A stretch of 64,000 nt of DNA from CP2-2F sp034432555 (GTDB taxonomy: Bacteria; Chloroflexota; Anaerolineae; Aggregatilineales; UBA2796), in NCBI GenBank assembly GCA_034432555.1, contig DAOUBW010000037.1, forward strand, positions 72,468 through 136,467, read 5' to 3'. A model generated the notes under the pieces. That model was not told the origin of the DNA. It did not search any database and saw only the letters and a list, made by a program, of their open reading frames with translations. Shown piece after piece: positions 62,583 to 64,000 of this stretch. Both the position numbers and the translations under genes were made by a program. The first letter of the stretch is position 1. Each line of letters begins with the position of its first letter.

Positions 62583-64000
62583 TTACTCCACGCCGCTAGA
62601 ACGTTTGCGTTTCCAAACGGGCGGCTTGCGGAACGTGAACGTCAAGGGTTCATCTTCCGTTTCCGCAGTGCTTGGTGGCGCTTCTGTAGTATCAGCTAAA
62701 TCTGCTGATGATGCAAGCGGCACAGAATCCCACAGATCAGCAAGCGTGCCCTCGACAGTTTGCTCAGGCGACTCGCTCAACCAGTCAGGCGTGAAAGACT
62801 CAGCGGGCGCGTCGGGCAGCAACTCGGGCGGTGAATCGGCTTCAGGCAGCAGATCAGCTTCAGGTGGCGCCAAATCAGCCAACCTCTCAGAGAGCCATTC
62901 GGCGGCTTGCGGCGTGGCGGCGCTCTCCTCGATTTCATCAAGGGGTGCATCCGCATCAAAAGCAGACAGCCAGTCGGGTGCATCGCCCGGCGAGAGAATG
63001 CCCGTATCGCCAATTTTGCGCGGTGTGTTGGCAGCATTGCGCGCCTGCTCCAAGAGCTGATCAAAGGCGTGATCTGCCTCGGCGGCAAGCAAGCCCGTCT
63101 GCCCTGTGGATTGTTCCGCGCCGATCAACCATTCAGGTGAATCGGCAAGAAATTCGTCCGCTTCGGGTTGGGCGTCCAGCCAGTCGGGCGCACTTGACGG
63201 CGCGGCAGGCGGCGCGGATAAGGGCGGTGGCTGCATGTCACCACTCTCAAAGGAGGTCAGCCAGTCGTCTTCCAGTTCAATCGAGTCGGGCGCGGGCAGT
63301 TCGGCGGCGGCAGGGGTAAGGCTAGGTAAATCGAATATGTCCTCTGCCTCGCTGCTGAGCATCGCCCGCCCTTCCGCCTCGATCTGCTCTGGCGTGGGCG
63401 TATTTTCTTGCAGCCATGCCAGCATCGCCTCTGCGGTCATCTCGCCCGCGATTTGCGCCATGCTTTGCGGCGTGCCTTCGGTGGCGCTCTCCGCTTCGGG
63501 CAGTCCTTCAAAGGTGGCGGGATCGCCTGTGGAAGCGCGCTGTGCCTCGAATTCCGCCAAATCCGCAGCGTCTAGGTCAGCTTGCGGTGCGGATGGTTCT
63601 GGCACTGGGCTAAGCCCAAAGTCTGCCATCCATGCCAGCGGATCCGCCGCTATGGCAGCCAACTCGGAGTCCTCTAGCGCGGGCATTGCATCGGATTGAA
63701 CGGGTTCGTCAGCCAGCCAGTCGAGGCTATCAGGCGCTTGATCCTCGCCTTCAATGGATGCGGCAAGCCAATCCAAGCCAACGGGAGAGTCGTCCGTTTC
63801 TGCACCAAATGCCATACTGAAATCGGGCAGGTCGGCAATGGGCGCACGCTCAGCGCTCTCAGCGCTCTCAGCGCTCAGATCGGGCGCGCCGCTCAACCAG
63901 TCAAGCGTGAAGGCGGAGTCTTCGCCTTCGGCAGCGGGCAGGTCGGCAATGGGCGCACTCTCAGCACTCTCAGCGCTCTCAGCGCTCAGATCGGGCGCGC
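62583..64000 (-). CDS. Acidic disordered W-L motif protein, 5' end outside window
   Basis: The minus-strand frame is open to the window edge, so this gene is partial; about 472 residues are visible and it ends at 62583. The first usual start (63896, a TTG) is inside the repeat and is not the real start. The protein is acidic and Ser/Ala-rich, with at least ten WL/WM motifs (LDWLADEP, PDWLDAQP, PEWLIGAE, PDWLSAFD, TPDWLSES), and ends in a basic WKRKRSS tail. No folded domain or signal is visible. It lies 91 bases upstream of the other W-L protein and is probably in one operon with it. Confidence 0.65.
   Translation of the reverse strand, partial: APDLSAESAESAESAPIADLPAAEGEDSAFTLDWLSGAPDLSAESAESAERAPIADLPDFSMAFGAETDDSPVGLDWLAASIEGEDQAPDSLDWLADEPVQSDAMPALEDSELAAIAADPLAWMADFGLSPVPEPSAPQADLDAADLAEFEAQRASTGDPATFEGLPEAESATEGTPQSMAQIAGEMTAEAMLAWLQENTPTPEQIEAEGRAMLSSEAEDIFDLPSLTPAAAELPAPDSIELEDDWLTSFESGDMQPPPLSAPPAAPSSAPDWLDAQPEADEFLADSPEWLIGAEQSTGQTGLLAAEADHAFDQLLEQARNAANTPRKIGDTGILSPGDAPDWLSAFDADAPLDEIEESAATPQAAEWLSERLADLAPPEADLLPEADSPPELLPDAPAESFTPDWLSESPEQTVEGTLADLWDSVPLASSADLADTTEAPPSTAETEDEPLTFTFRKPPVWKRKRSSGVE
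63825..64000 (-). repeat. Two-copy 65-base coding repeat
   Basis: 63825-63889 and 63936-64000 match in 63 of 65 bases, with a period of 111 bases. They code an AESAESA-type stretch and both contain three TCAGCGCTC-like micro-repeats. The second copy meets the window edge, so more copies may follow. Confidence 0.85.

Overview
This window reads as chromosomal DNA of a GC-rich bacterium, most likely a Chloroflexota (Anaerolineae-like) species. The evidence is the proline/threonine-rich surface linkers, FHA domains fused to an ABC-2 transporter, an F420 enzyme pair, a fused CrtYc/CrtYd-type lycopene cyclase inside a large carotenoid operon, and tightly packed four-base-overlap operons. The phylum is inferred from gene content only. 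I found no rRNA or tRNA gene, CRISPR array or insertion sequence. The only gene-free stretch longer than 300 bases is 17329-18076, which holds a dense DnaA-box array.

Layout. 1-10159: an FtsX-type exporter operon (two large permeases, an MFS protein, two ATPases), split by a DNA methyltransferase and a MntA/HepT toxin-antitoxin pair. 10244-11989: a trehalase-like glycosidase. 12063-17328 (minus): a secreted subtilase and a double-FHA ABC-2 transporter. 17606-17960: a candidate replication origin with nine perfect TTATCCACA boxes. 18077-20182: an FHA membrane protein with a TP-rich stalk. 20265-28211: an operon of an exported protein, an ABC ATPase and permease, a Gln-rich membrane protein, a lipoprotein and a MoxR ATPase. 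28281-30149: a methyltransferase and a frameshifted NotI-like restriction enzyme. 30199-36412: a dimethylformamidase-like secreted protein, fructose bisphosphatase, a MerR/TipAS regulator, HypB and HypA. 36508-45220 (minus): a nine-gene carotenoid operon. 45451-49428 (minus): Mrp/ApbC, CofE, F420:NADP oxidoreductase and SsnA. 49600-54931: exported proteins, an MA-type metallopeptidase and a REC-histidine kinase. 55131-56523: an SfiI-like restriction-modification remnant. 56558-59702: a DHH pyrophosphatase, a GNAT acetyltransferase and MtaB. 59704-64000 (minus): MgsA and two adjacent acidic, disordered proteins whose tryptophans sit almost only in W-L motifs.

How the parts work together. The carotenoid operon encodes nearly a full route from GGPP to a glycosylated and perhaps acylated carotenoid: CrtB, CrtI, cyclase, CruF-like hydratase, glycosyltransferase, second desaturase, plus PlsY. 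Its promoter carries an inverted repeat over the -35 and -10 boxes. Three methyltransferases mark islands that look AT-richer than their surroundings. Both linked restriction enzymes are damaged, one by a single-base frameshift and one by an internal deletion, so these defence systems look decayed; the frameshifts lie in base runs and could also be sequencing errors. The most interesting unexplained items are the origin-like array without dnaA in view, the W-L motif protein pair, and the crtI operator.
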